A DNA stretch of 64,000 nucleotides from Plectrocnemia conspersa (GCA_009617715.1 VTFK01000035.1:682001-746000); one strand, 5' to 3'. Positions 28,280-41,435 are shown, counted from the stretch's first letter. Notes: a model not told the origin generated them from the sequence alone. Numbers and translations: made by a program.

Positions 28280-28573
28280 ACAAGCTGCATTATTTAAGGT
28301 ACTCAGTCGTCATGATACAATAAGTGCAACGTTGTATAAAAGTTAGAATAAAACGGTGCCTGGCCAAACAAAACACGACTGAAATCATAATTTCGGAACA
28401 CCCAACAATTTGCTCACAAGCTGCATTATTTAAATGTACTTAATTTTTTGTTGAATAGTCAAGAATCACCATACAATAATTTCTGCTTTGAATGAAAATT
28501 AGAACAACAAAGGTGCTTGGCAAAACAAAACACACTACTAAAATCGTCATTTCGGAACAATCCTAGAATTTTC
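28280..28573 (+). repeat. Diverged tandem duplication, about 140 bp
   Basis: Both units start with ACAAGCTGCATTATTTAA (28280 and 28416) and share GGTGC.TGGC.AAACAAAACAC and ATTTCGGAACA near their ends. They are much more diverged than the 307-bp duplication. Non-coding. Confidence 0.7.
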
Positions 28574-29146
28574 TAAATATAGTTTCTTAGACTCGCAAGC
28601 CATTATCTTCAATTACTACAACACAAAATATCCAATATAAATCAACTAAAATATTGGTGTACATATCCTTTATTATTGATGATCGCCGACATATGGCTAA
28701 CCGTAAGTTATGCGCTTACAACATGGGATATTCAAGAGGCAAAGTTTAAATTAGCCTTTTCTCACATTCGTCCAAGGAAAATTATAAAAGATTTATCACC
28801 CTCACTCGGTGCAATCAAGACTCGTCGACTCGACTCAGCTGAGCACAAGCAACCAGAGACAAGAAAGATCAATCATTTTCGCAACTGCGCGGCTCTACAA
28901 CTCTACATCGATTCTGAACGCTTGCTACAACCCCTTTTTGGATCAAGCTAGACTTTTCATCATATAACAACGCCGCTCGATACTGTCACCTGAATTTGTA
29001 TTCTATATGTCAGAATAATCTACATGTTTGTGCAATAAGCTGCAAAACAAACAACTCACTCATAAAAAAGATGGAATGTTATATACATTAAAAAACAATG
29101 TTTACATTACTACTGATAAAATGAGTCACTAACTATTTGACATTTA

Positions 29147-29362
29147 GTGTATATATTAAAGATATATTTACGTCTAATTTATGATAGAATATACAAGAAA
29201 ATTGAACACCAGATTGACGAAACACAGTTTCAAGAGAATTTTTTTTGGTATGCAGATTTTAGTCATCCCGAAAACCATAAAATGTCACACTTTATCATCC
29301 AAAGCAATATAGAAGAAATGAGGACTAGAAAGAAGAACATCTTGCATGAAGAACTTAAGTAG
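29147..29362 (+). mobile_element. LINE fragment with internal deletion
   Basis: The first half (KIYLRLIYDRIYKKIEHQID, ETQF) matches the start of the reverse-transcriptase core in arthropod LINEs whose proteins are often labelled craniofacial development protein 2-like. The second half (ENHKMSHFIIQSNIEEMRTR) resembles the LIIQGKIEGKR block near the C-terminus of the same proteins. The catalytic middle is missing, so this is an internally deleted relic. Confidence 0.65.
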
Positions 29363-31120
29363 TTAACAAGATAAATGTAGCCAGAATGATTGCCAACATC
29401 TATACTTTTAACTATGTAATATGCATTTATTGTATGATGATTCGACAATTTAATGAATACAAGGCCTAATAAAAAATATCATTAAGTATAATAGTTAGAA
29501 GCAATTCCCTAGTAAAGACACTAATGCAAAATGTAAATAATTCATTTTTTGTAAGAAATTCAATACTTCAACTAGCTTTTTTTTTTATATTTGTTTTGGT
29601 TTCAATATTAAACCGAACTCCATGTATTATTACTTTGTTATATGATGATAAATAAACTGTTAAAATATTATTTAATGATAAGATGCATATGTATGTATAT
29701 GATTTTTTAATATTTTGAATGTATATTTATACTATAATATAATTAGAAAAGAGATGATGGGTCGATCATGGACTGTGACCATTGCAAGAAAATGCATAAC
29801 GAAATTCGAGCGAGTTTCACAGTGAAACTCGCTCTTTTGATTATAATATAAGTATATACATACTTTATACTGTTCAAAAATATATTTTTAAGAATAATCT
29901 ATTGTTATGTAGAAATGCTTAAAAACACTACTTTCATAAATATATGTAAATGTATCTATAAATGTATACAAATATAGGAGGGTTATAAAAAGTTATTATA
30001 TGTATTGTTTTTAACGGTTTGTATTTATCTGGTCAGTATTTATATTACTTGGTTGTTATACACCGATCTGTGTTATAAGAGTTTGTCCCGAGCTCGACGT
30101 TTTATCGTTAAATTCTAATTAGAATCCACTACTATTTGCCTCTCAGCCATACACCGTTACTAACACCAGTAATAGTGTTAGCGCTTCTAAATAATGTTAT
30201 AAGAAAAATAGTCTACACAAAGCAGGTGCGCGGCAGCAATGCATTTGACGTTTGACATATTTTTACAAAAGAGATTAGATTTATACACCTATACCAATTT
30301 ATGAACTTATATTCATACTACAATTTATTATATTAACGTATTTTTAATAAACGGTATTAATGTATTTTTAATAAACGGAGAGGTCTTTAAAAAAGTTTTT
30401 TATGTACATATTTTTAAATTAAAATAAAATATATTATTAAATTGAATGAATCATTTTTATTGCCCTACCTTATCACTTACTTCATTCCATAATGTTGCTA
30501 TTTATGTATCTGATTTTTTTAATTCTGCGCTAAATTTCAACGATCTATTAAATAAATTAAATTATAGTCATTATATAATGTACTCTAGCTAATTGCTGTT
30601 TACAAAAGCAATAAAATAGTTATATTTATTATAAGAAAAGAGCATTGATATATAATTAAAATGCAGTGATAAATATTTCATGTTTATATGCAAGGGTAGT
30701 TGTAAATCTATTCAAAGGAACGTTAACTTGTAAGATATATTGGATATTTATATTAAATAATAACAAATTTTCGCCACAAAACGGGGTTCATGTTTTGATT
30801 TAATTGCAGCTAATGCAGAAAATCATTTTTGCATTGAATGTCTTCGCATTGATTTATTTAAATCACTTAATTTAAAGCAATAAACTCAATAAGTAAGTAA
30901 TTACCGGGTAAAGCTTAAAATCCCTCTGAATTACTATTGCACGAGATAGCCAACGCACTTTAGCACTGAAATTAAAACAATGACATTTCAAAAAAACAGT
31001 TTGCCGAAAATGATTAGAACGTGTTTCAATTTTTCTAATTATTCCACCGAATATATTTTTAATATAGTTCATTTTAAGGTGATAATAAATCCGGTATAAA
31101 GTTGATTTTAAACTTGTATT
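29363..31120. other. AT-rich intergenic
   Basis: No gene recognised between the LINE relic and the first zinc-finger gene. A 27-bp palindrome lies at 29808-29834. A GTTTGACATATTT word and AT-rich runs occur without further organisation. Confidence 0.4.
29808..29834. repeat. 27-bp palindrome
   Basis: Thirteen-nt exact arms (GAGCGAGTTTCAC and its complement) flank one central A. It is notable for its G+C content in an AT-rich setting. Confidence 0.7.
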
Positions 31121-31124
31121 TATT

Positions 31125-31220
31125 TGTATTTGCAGTTTTCATTGTCTTCTGGCCATACTCAACAATTAGTTGCATTTGGACCAAACCTTGGTGATAAGCT
31201 GTCAGTTCAGCGCTGTCACA
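31125..31220 (+). promoter_or_regulatory. Conserved upstream block of the zinc-finger genes
   Basis: The block CTGGCCATACTCAACA, then TTGGACCAAAC, then CTGTCAGTTCAGCGCTGTCA directly before the ATG recurs upstream of all six genes (ending at 35654, 50277, 54133, 57617 and 61702). It contains two CTGTCA words 14 nt apart. It is probably core promoter plus 5' UTR, carried along in each duplication. Confidence 0.6.
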
Positions 31221-33630
31221 ATGGCGTTTATTAAAACGGGTATTATTTTATTTTATTAAATTATAATTAAGAATCTAAACGAACAATATAATAGATTTAA
31301 GGTTTTGCATTTCGGGTATGGTCATTTGTCCGTTAAATCAATTTATACTCAGTTGAAAACAAAATACATATTAACATTTTTTTTACTAATTGCAATTCAT
31401 TTGTGTAGAACCTGGCATCGAAAACGTTACAGAAACTCTTCCTTTCGTTGACGCGACTCAGTGTAAAGTAGAGGTAACGAACAATTATATTTGTTAAACC
31501 ACTTGTTAATGCATATGATTCTAAATATGTAATGCTTTTAATTCTTCATTTTAAAGTACTCAAATGTAAAATGCGAATACGATAGCAGCGAAGATACAAT
31601 CAAAGACGATGTAGACGACTTGTTCGAAATAGGTAAAAATATTTATATATGTATATATGTATGTCACATTTTGATAAACATTTCGTTATTTCAGAAATGC
31701 ACGATATTAAAGATATACTTAAAACCAGCACTATCGAGGTGAACGTTTCATCTCTCCATATTTACAATGCCCCCAAAGTAAGAGCCGAATATTATATTTA
31801 TTTCGATATTTATACAACCTAATACAATTTTAATTTTAGAAATCAGAAAGAGAAATATCTGATAATATGCAATGTGGAAAAGCAGTAAATACTAAAAAAT
31901 CAAGACTAATCCAAACTCATAGCGATGTTCGTCATTTTGAATGTGAAAAATGTGGAAAAGCATGCAAAACTAAAAAATGTCTTTCCGAACACATGCTAAC
32001 TCATAGCAATATTCGTAACTTTAAGTGTGAAAAATGTGAAAGAGCATTCAAAACTAAACAAAATCTCTCGCAACATATGCAATATCATAGCAATGTTTAT
32101 GCCTTTGAATGTGAAAAATGTGGAAAGGCATTTAAAAGTAAACAAAATCTTTCACAACATATGCAATCTCATAGCAATGTTTGTGATTTTAAATGTGATA
32201 AATGTGGAAAAGAATTTAAAAGTAAACAAAGTCTTTCACAACATATGCAATCTCATAGCGATGTTCGTGACTTTAAATGTAAAATATGTCGAAGAACATT
32301 CGTTACTGGAAATAGTATTTTACTACATATGCAAACTCATAGCAATGTTCGTGACTTTGAATGTGAAATATGTGGAAAGGCATTTAAATTTAAATACTGT
32401 CTTTCAAAACATATGAAAACTCATAGTGATACTCGTCATTTTGAATGTAAAAAATGTGGAAAAGCATGGAAAACCAAAAAATGTCTTTCTGAACATATGT
32501 TAACTCATAGCGATGTTCGTGACTTTAAGTGTGAGAAATGTGAAAAAGCTTTCAAAACTAAAAAAAGCCTCTCACATCATATGCATACTCATAGCGAAGT
32601 TTGTGACTTTAAATGTGAAAAATGTGAAAAAACATTTAAAAGTAAACAATGTCTTTACCAACATATGCCAACTCATAACGATGTTCGTGACTTTGAATGT
32701 GAATTATGCGGAAAAGCATTCAAGTTTAAACAATATCTTTTACAACATATGAAAACCCATACCGATGTTCGTCGTTTTGGATGTGAAATATGTGGAAAAG
32801 CATGGAAAATCAAAAAATATCTTTCTGAACACATGATATCTCATAGTGATGTTCGTGAATATAAGTGTGAAAAATGTGAAAAAGTATTCAAAAATAAACA
32901 AAATCTCTCACATCATATGCAATCTCATAGCAATCTTTATGACTATGAATGTGAAAAATGTGGAAAAGCATTTAAAAGTAAACAATGTATTTCACAACAC
33001 ATGAAAACTCATAACAATGTTCGTGACTTTGAATGTGAAATATGCGGAAAAGCATTCAAATTTAAATATTGCCTTTTAAGACATACAAAAACTCATGACG
33101 TTGATCGCCATTTTGATTGTGAAAAATGTGGAAAAGCGTGGAAAACAAAAAAGTGCCTTTCTGAACACATGTTAACTCATAGCGATGTTCTTAAATTTAA
33201 TTATGAAAAATGTGAAAAAGCATTCGAATCTAAACAAAATATTTCACAACATATGCAATTTCATAGCGATGTTTGTAACTTTAAATGTGAAAAATGTGAA
33301 AAAGCATTTAAAAGTAAACAATATCTTTTACGACATATTAAAACTCATAGCGATGTTCGTCGTTTTGAATGTGAAAAATGTGGAAAAGCATGCAAAACAA
33401 AAAAATGGCTTTCTAAGCACGTATTAACTCATAGAGATGTTCGTGACTTTGAATGTGAAATTTGCGGAAAAGCATTTAAAATTAAACAATATCTTTCAAA
33501 ACATATGAAAACTCATAGCGATGTTCGTGCTTTTAAATGTGAAAAATGTGAAAAAGCATTCAAAACTAAACAAAATCTCTCACAACATGTGCAATATCAT
33601 AACGATATTTGTGACTTAAAGTGTGAATAA
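31221..33630 (+). CDS. C2H2 zinc-finger protein ZF-1 (20 fingers)
   Basis: Exons 31221-31239, 31409-31473, 31557-31632, 31695-31777 and 31840-33630; 677 aa. All introns are short GT-AG introns and phases are 1, 0, 1, 0. The N-terminus begins MAFIKTEPGIENV, followed by an acidic region containing VKCEYDSSED. After a degenerate half finger the last exon holds about 20 CX2CX12HX3H fingers in an 84-nt period, joined by HS[DN]VR[DH]F-type linkers instead of TGEKPY. Finger 16 has lost its first Cys (FNYEKCEKAF). The array ends abruptly within a new finger (LKCE-stop), and degraded fingers continue past the stop. C2H2 arrays usually bind DNA, but the helix positions here are Lys/Gln/Asn/Cys-rich, so specificity cannot be read. 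First of six sister genes in this window. Confidence 0.9.
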
Positions 33631-33960
33631 TGTTAGTAAGTATTCATTACTAAATAAAATCTTTCACAACATATGCAATCTCATCGCGATATTTGTGTTT
33701 GTGAAATATATGGTAAAGCTCATAGAGATCTTTGGGACTATGAATATGAAAAAGGTCTAAAAAATCTTTTACAACATATCCGAACTCATAGTGTTACTCG
33801 TGACTTAGAATGTGGAAAAATATTGAAAATCATTTAAACCAAAAAATATCTAAAGCCACATTTAATCTTATAGCGTTATTCGTCTTTTCTAATGTAATAT
33901 ATGTGAAAAGCATTTAAAACTTAAACCATGTGCTTAACGATAAATGCCAATTCATAGCGA
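33631..33960 (+). pseudogene. Decayed finger tail of ZF-1
   Basis: Finger words (AAATCTTTCACAACATATGC, CATAGTGTTACTCGTGAC, ACTCATAG) continue past the ZF-1 stop with deletions and stops. This shows that the array was formerly longer by at least four fingers. Confidence 0.85.
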
Positions 33961-33989
33961 TATATACTGAACAACAAATGGACATTTGC

Positions 33990-34330
33990 TAACCGTCAAA
34001 TTGAATTTCAATGACAGTTTAGAAGCAGCGTATAATTTTACTAGTGCTATCAGTTAAATTATATTATCTACGGTTGAAAATGTATTCAGATATGATTTCA
34101 CCGAAACGCCAGTTCACTAACATATACATTTTAAAAATAAATGGTATTTTGTTTACGCTTTGTTTTATTTTTACATATCCTTTGAAACTAGCTCATAAAT
34201 TTATAATATATCGATAATTGCTCTAATTTAAATGTTGTTCGATTTTTCGATTTGATGAAAAATTTCAAAAAATCTAATACTTATTGTATTAAGTTTCCTT
34301 AAGGTATTACTATGAAAAACTGTAAACTTT
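33990..34330 (+). repeat. Duplicated 3' flank of a zinc-finger unit
   Basis: From ATTTCAATGACAGTTTAGAAG onward this matches 60325-60660 over more than 300 bp, including CTTTGTTTTATTTTTACATAT and TATCGATAATTGCTCTAATT. The duplicated unit therefore included the 3' flank as well as promoter and exons. Confidence 0.8.
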
Positions 34331-34960
34331 ATCGCAAAAAATCTTCTATAAGACATTTCCGTTAATGGCAACTTTGACGACTGAGAGAGAGCTCATGGTT
34401 TATACCTGCCTAGAAAGCATGTTCATTTCCATCGATACGGTAAACCATCTTTCACTGCTTTAGAAACTTTAGTTGTAATCTAAAACTTTCGGGATTCGGT
34501 CTTGTTGTTTGCCTTAAATCTTTGTTATTTCTTGTCTTAAATCCGATTATTATTATAATGTATGTTAAGATTTAAAATGTGGTCGATTTTATGTGTACAA
34601 ATTTGCTACTTTTGCAGTTACGCGAAATTGCAAGTAGTAGATCAGCGGTTATGCAGTATCACCGGCAATATATTATTATAACAAATATAAATACCGATAA
34701 AATATTTTTTATTCAGAAAACATAAATAATAAGTATATTTAAAAAGTAATTGAACAACATATAAAATGAATTTCTTCTTTTATCTTGCAAATTTAATAAT
34801 CTTTGATAGCCTTTTTTAGTTTCATTCGGTATTATTGATATTTTTCTTAGGATCTACGAATATTTTAATTAGTTTATATTTTAGTAATATTTTACTATTC
34901 ATTTTTTTGTGTTTATGTTCTTTATCATTACAAAAAATCCATCACAACTACAATTATTTT
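34331..34960. other. Intergenic, no feature seen
   Basis: AT-rich spacer between the ZF-1 3' flank and the hAT MITE. No gene is supported. Confidence 0.4.
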
Positions 34961-34968
34961 ATGAAAAT

Positions 34969-35377
34969 CAGGGCTATAGAGTCGCAGCATTTTAAGGGGA
35001 GTCGGAGTCGTAAAAAATCGACCGACTCCAACTTCTTTTTAACCCTTTCCACCTCGAGCTATTTTTTTAATTGTTTTTCGTGCGCAATGCGGTTTAAGTC
35101 GGTAATATGAAATAAACAAAAGTTATTATGCACTTAATCAAATACCCGACAAAAGTCGACCGGCCACCGGCCGATGTGATCACACCCAGACACATATAAT
35201 GGCACCCCACTAATCCTAAAAAGTATTACTATAATTTTTTTTTGTTCTTTTTTCTTTGTTGTTATTTACATGAAGATAAATAAATAAAATAATTAAAAAT
35301 AAATTAAAGATTATCTTATCATTATTTTTAAATTCAGAGTCGGAGTCAGAAAAATTTCCAACAACTCCGCAGCCCTG
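34969..35377 (+). mobile_element. hAT MITE with 8-bp target duplication
   Basis: The 409-bp element begins CAGGGCTATAGAGTCGCAGC and ends with the inverted form GCGGAG...GCCCTG-like (ACTCCGCAGCCCTG). It is flanked by ATGAAAAT at 34961-34968 and 35378-35385, the 8-bp duplication expected of hAT elements. The same locus in the ZF-3 upstream unit (49893-49900) holds a single ATGAAAAT without the element, an empty site. No transposase is encoded. Confidence 0.9.
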
Positions 35378-35654
35378 ATGAAAATTGATCTACTGGTATG
35401 CTTTAAATTCTAAAATTCACAGGACACTATACAAAAATCATTTTCTCTCAAATGCCTTATCTGAGATTATTTTTTATCATTTTTATTTTTTATAAATATA
35501 TCACATTTTAAAAATATTATTTAATTTTAACTAGACTCATAATAATTTCAACGAGGTACGCCAATAAGCGTTCCCCTGTTATCTGGCCATACTCAACAAA
35601 TAGTCGCTTTTAGACCAAACTTTGGTAATGAACTGTCAGTTCAGCGCTGTCACA

Positions 35655-37939
35655 ATGGCGTTTATTAAAATCGGTACTATTTTCTTTTATTTGACTATAA
35701 CTAGGAATGTAAACGAAGAATGTTTTAGCTTTAAAGTTTTACTTTTAAGCTAATATCATTTGCCCGTTAAATCCATTTATATTCAGTTGAAAACTAAATA
35801 CATAGTATTTAGATTTTTACCAATTGATATTTATATTTGCAGAACCCGACATCGAAAACGTCGAAAAAACGCTTTCTTTCGTTGACGCAATTCATTATAA
35901 AATAGAGGTAACGAACAGTTATATTTGTTAAAGCATGTGATCTTAAATAATGCTTTTAATTCTTTGTTTTAAAGTTCACAAATGTAAAATGCGAATACGA
36001 TAGCATCGAAGATACAATCAAAGACGACGCAGACGACTTATTCGAAATGGGTAAAAATATTTATATATATTTATCATATTTTTATATATGTATATATGTA
36101 TATATAAGAAACTATTGATTAATATATAATTTCAGAAATGCACGATGTTAAAGATATACTTAAAGTAAACGTTTTACCTCAACAAACTTACAACGTAAGA
36201 GCCGAATATATTATTTATATTAATTCTATTTATTTCGATATTTACATTACCTAACACAATTATAATTTTAGAAATCAAAAAGAGAAAAATGTAATAATTT
36301 GCAATGTGAAAAGGCATTAAATACTAAAAAAAATTCAAGTATAATCCAAACTCATATCAATGTTCGTCATTTTGAATGTGAACAATGTGGAAAAGCATGC
36401 AAAACTAAAAAATGTCTTTCTGAACACATGTTAACTCATAGCGATGTTCGTGACTTTAAGTGTGAAAAATGTGAAAAAGCATTCAAAACTAAACAAAATC
36501 TCTCACAGCATATGCAATATCATAGTGATGTTTGTGACTTTAAATGTGAAAAATGTGAAAAAGCATTTAAAAGTAAACAAAATCTTACCCAACATATGCA
36601 ATCTCATAGCGATATTTATGACTTTAAATGTGATAAATGTCGAAAAGCATTTAAAAGTAAACAAATTCTTTTACAACATATGCCAACTCATAGCGATGTT
36701 CGAGACTTTGGATGTAAAAAATGTCAAAGAACATTCATTACTGAAAATAATCTTTTTCAACATATGCAAACTCATAGCAATGTACGTAACTTTGAATGTG
36801 AAATATGCGGAAAAGCATTTAAAAGTAAACAATGTATTTTACAACATATGCAATTTCATAGCGATGTTCGGCATTTTAAATGTGAAAAATGTAAAAAAAC
36901 ATTTAAAACTAAACAAAATCTCTCACAACATATGCAATCTCATAGCAATGTTTGTGACTTTAAATGTGAAAAATGTGGAAAAGCATTTAAAAGTAAACAA
37001 TGTCTCTCACAACATATGCCAGCTCATAGCGATGTTCGTGACTTTGAATGTAGCGAATGCGGTAAAACATTCAAAACTAAAAAATATCTTTCAAGACACA
37101 TGATAACTCACATAGATGTTCGTAACTTTAAATGTGACAAATGTAAAAAACTATTCAAATCTAAAAGACAGCTTATGCGACATGCAGAAACTCATCGAGA
37201 TGTACGTGATTTTGAATGTGAAAAATGTGAAAAAACATACATTACTAAAAATTGTCTTTCACGACACATGCAAACTCATAGCAATATTCGTGACTTTGAA
37301 TGTGAAAAATGTAAAAAACTATTTAAATCTAAAAACCTACTTTTACGACATGTGCTTTCTCATAGCAATGTTCGTAATTTCAGATGTGAAAAATGTGATA
37401 AAGCATTTAAATATAAACACACTCTTTTGACTCATATTAATACCCATAGCGATGTTCTTAATTTTGAGTGTAAAGAAAGTAAAAAAGTATTTGGATCTAA
37501 AAGTCAATTTTTACGACATGTGCAAATTCACAGTGATGTTTGTGATTTCGAATGTGAAAAATGTGGAAAAGCTTTCAATTGTAGGCTAAATCTTTCGAAA
37601 CATATGCAAACTCATATCGATACTAATTTATTTGAATGTGATAAATGCGGAAAAGCATTCACAACCAAACAGTATATTTCACGACATATGCAAACTCATA
37701 TCAATATTAGTGTATTTAAATGTGAAAAATGCGGAAAAGCATTCACAACTAAACAACATGTTTCACGACATATGCAAACTCATAGTAATGTTCGTGATTT
37801 CGAATGTGATAAATGTGGAAAAGCATTAAAATATAAACACACTCTTTTAACCCATATGAAAACTCATACAAACATCTACACCAGCGTTTCTCAACCGGGG
37901 ATCACAGAGACAACAGCAACGTTTAGTGGGCCACAGTAA
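35655..37939 (+). CDS. C2H2 zinc-finger protein ZF-2 (about 18 fingers)
   Basis: Exons 35655-35673, 35843-35907, 35975-36050, 36136-36194 and 36272-37939; 628 aa. The start reads MAFIKIEPDIENV, keeping the I-K-x-E motif with Thr changed to Ile. Exon 4 is 24 nt shorter than in ZF-1. The first five fingers correspond one to one with those of ZF-1; later fingers (KKLFKSK, KAFTTKQ types) differ. Finger 14 has lost its second Cys (CKES). The final 20 or so codons do not encode a finger: they read into a hAT-like terminus starting at 37882, so the C-terminus comes from transposon sequence. The gene is otherwise intact. Confidence 0.88.
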
Positions 37940-38240
37940 ATTATAGAAGGGCTACTAAATATAAACATATATTTTAAATGAAATCTACGAAGGAAGGAAT
38001 AGTAGCGAAAATAACTAACAATTTAAAAAAATTATTGATACGTTTACTTGTCTAAAATGACTTATTTTCGAAGTGGCAGCTGGAAGACTTACTTGATTAG
38101 CAACACGACGGAAGGACATGTTTTCGCCGGCTCTGTAATAATATGTCATACTCGCATGTAATTAAAAATAAAACTTCTGCAGTGGCTTATCTGTGTCTTA
38201 TTGTCGATCCATTACAACACATTGGCTAAAATTTAATTAA
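37882..38240 (+). mobile_element. hAT-like insertion at the ZF-2 3' end
   Basis: The junction CAGCGTTTCTCAACCGGGG resembles hAT (Charlie/SPIN-like) terminal repeats, which typically read CAGCGGTTCTCAACC. It begins exactly where finger homology stops. Near 38165-38200 the words CTGCAGTGGCT and ATCTGTGTCT match repeat family A at 49680-49710. The right end was not found, so the end coordinate is approximate. Confidence 0.6.
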
Positions 38241-40949
38241 TGTCAGTTAAAAAATATTTTTCATCGCACTGTTTCCGTCTTAATCACGTAAGATTTAGCA
38301 GAAGTGCGTGTAAACGAAGAGTTGATTTGTTATGGGAGAATGTCTTACGATTATCACCGATACGATTTTGAAGTCAGTGTTGCTTATCGTTGGCCTCCAA
38401 GATAATATAAAAATACAAAAATAATTATTTTATGCCACATTCTGAATAACTGTGTCCAATACAAATACATTCAAACAAATTGGACGATATATCTTTGTTT
38501 AGCGACAAGGTGTTAAACAATAAAAATATATGGATTTTTATAATTTAATCTTTTTTGCCAAAGTCTTAATAATGTTCATGAAAAATGCCAGCATTGTTGA
38601 GACTTATAAATTATATTTATGCTTTTAATCTTGCTCATATGGGACCCAAAAATATGTTATTATCCGGGCCATGCTTTAGCTTACGTTCCCGAGTATTGTT
38701 TGAAGTACCGAATGCAAGAACGATTCCCCAATATTCCTGTTCTACAGCTATCTGACTGTTAAACCATCTGTCTTATAGCATTGATTTGTTCTCATCTAGG
38801 TACTCACAATAGGTGGTCTAGCCATTATATATAATTTATTTAATATTTTTTCAATGTGTTTTGTTAATATTTATATCTTTTTTTCTGTGCAGTGTGTACT
38901 AGCGTAACGTACATAGCAAATCGCGAGATCGCTAAGTATGATAGCTTACGTTGCGATTAAAACTAGAAGGTGAATTATCAGAGAATCAGGTGCAGCGACT
39001 TCCTTAATACTGTAATAAATCACTGTCAGTATGGATATACATACATACATATCATCAAACGAAATCTAATATCGGAAAAGTAAACATTAGAAAATTGATA
39101 ATAGATAGGTAATTATGATTTTTGGGCGATAGTGTACAAATATTTATTACATTTACCAAATAATTATTAAATAAATAATCATTGACGTCTCTATTTATTA
39201 TATAAATTCATCACAAAATATAGTTAAATATTGAATCAGGTTTCTCTCGTCATTGGTAAACGTAGATATTAAAGATCCTAAAGCGAGTTATCTGACACAA
39301 ATGTAGTTTTGGAATAATCAGACATTTACAAATTAACTTGTATTGTATATTATACTTTAAAATAAAAGGCACTTTTAATGGTCGATTAATGATTGAAACG
39401 TTGAAAAGACAGATGGACTATAATAACAATAATATGTATTTTCATCTTCGATGTATCTATTATGTAATAGTTTTTAATTGAGAAAGCATTAGAAAACCTC
39501 AAATATTATATTTTTTGGGTAAAATAAAATTTATATTTAATAAATTCATGTCTTACCTAATAATTTTATAAATTCAGAGGCAAAAGTCATACCATATTTA
39601 TGGCAAGGATATTTAAACTAAATAGTTTGGTACATTCTTGACATAAATATTGAAACACTACTATATAAAAGTGCAGTTAACACGTTCTTCACTTGCTAAT
39701 TCTACATATTCTAGTCGTTTTCGATCAAAGTGATTCTGAAAAGCACAGAAAATTTAGCCTTTCAAATAGTATAACCAATTTTCAGCAAAATCAGCAATAA
39801 CAAATCATCTTTTGAGATTGGCAGTTGTTAACGCTAGATGTACGCCTAATCCAATAAATAAAACTCTTTTATTTATTTTGTGGTGTCAATTTAATTTATT
39901 TTTTGGTTTGATTATTTTTTCAAGTCTTAACTTCAAGTTTGTGACACATAGATAGTAGTCCAAGCCGTAATCTGCACTTGGTTAAGTTTTTTATATCTAA
40001 TACGAATGATTCATACATAGGAAATATTATTTATTATATAATTATTTGATTTTGATATTTATCTACATGGACTTCAATGTATAAAATATATATATATATA
40101 TATATTTGAAATCTCAGGATTCATCACGATTTACGCTTACTTTCTTTCTATATTTCGGCTGCGATTCTCCATCCATGGACACGAATTATCCGTAACTGCC
40201 GCTCTGGTCCTTGATCTTGTCATATATACATGTTTCAGTGGGGTAGTATTAATTATATGAATTAATTGTCCATTTGCCCGGGATGAGTCATTTGTGTCTG
40301 TGTTAATGTGTTTGTGTAATTGTGTGGCAATTAGATCGGTGACAATTTTATGTGAATTTTTCGTAATGACTCCAAAACCGAAAGCCAAGACTTTGATAAT
40401 ATGCTACTATCATTTCTTTTGTTTATAGCACCACTGTTTGGTGAAAACATTGTTTATTGCCAAACGTTGAAAGTAATTATATAAAATTGTAATAAAAGCT
40501 AATTAATAAATAAAAATACATATTTAACAGGTATACAATGTTTATTCAATAAAACTATTATTTTGCTTGTATTCTCATAAATCATAAGGTATTCATAAAT
40601 TAAATGTAAAAGAGGATTTTGTTTGACAACCGATAGCCCATTGTGGAAAGTATGTCTTGTTAATTCTTCAAAACATTGCCTATGGTTTGATTTTGTTGCA
40701 AAACAGTTTGATTTCGGAAAATTTCGCTTGCTTTAAATATAGTGATTTTCCATCATGTACTCACCAGATTGCATAATCAATCTAGCAACGTCTTTAAATT
40801 AGTTGAAAGCAGTTCAATGTTCAATTGCAACTCAATATTAAGGTCGAAAAAGTTTGGCTGTTGCATATTTTTTTAAAACTGAATGTTATTCCAAACTTTA
40901 TTTTCGCTTATCGTCAATTTTTAACTCAGGATAGTATCTGCATGAACTC
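38241..40949. other. Intergenic, no gene recognised
   Basis: AT-rich. A minus-strand open frame at 40388-40137 ends near a possible donor but has no recognised domain. A short (TA)n run lies near 40088. Nothing else is supported. Confidence 0.4.
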
Positions 40950-41435
40950 TGCGGGTTTTGAGGCCGAAGGGGTGTAACTTTTCAGCCAAGATAGACGCAA
41001 GAAAAGCTGATAACAGCTTATTCAATTTATTATTTACAGTTTACCGTGGTAGATAAAAAGTTTAGAGTTGTATTCTGTAGACTGTACTCGTACTAGTGGA
41101 GAAGTTGGGATTGCTGTCTCTTGTATATGCCTCGAATGGTGTCTGCCTGTCTGAGCTCTAATCCTCTGTTTGGTGTCATCTCTTGTCTTACTCGATCGTC
41201 TCGTCTCGAACGCTAGTCGTCTGCTTTTCGAATCCACAGATCGTCTCTCGAATCGTAGATCGTTTTCTATCGCTCGATCGTCTGCTTATGGAATTGACTC
41301 GCATCTTGTCTTGAATTGCTGATCGTCTGTCGATGTGACAAAGTGTCAGATCTTTTATATTCATGATTCGAAACGTCTCTTCTGAATCATAGATGCGGAT
41401 GTCGGTGGGCCAATTGCATCGCATATAATAACGAC
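40950..41435 (+). mobile_element. LTR-like dispersed element, copy 1
   Basis: GGCCGAAGGGGTGTAACTTT followed by CAGCCAAGATAGACGC recurs at 48165-48300 and 63653-63720. AAGGGG directly before TGTRAC resembles a polypurine tract abutting an LTR start. The downstream part carries a degenerate GATCGTCT-rich tract (41185-41340). The right end and target duplication are uncertain. Confidence 0.4.

Noticed and set aside
28676..28951. A 91-codon plus-strand frame after the caspase
   Set aside because: No recognisable domain, no repeats and no splice partner; not distinguishable from chance.
31867..33630. CRISPR-like regular repeats
   Set aside because: The 84-nt periodicity is explained by C2H2 fingers in an intron-bearing eukaryotic gene.
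40137..40388. Minus-strand frame ending near a GTAAGC donor
   Set aside because: No homologous pattern recognised and no partner exon; chance is as likely.
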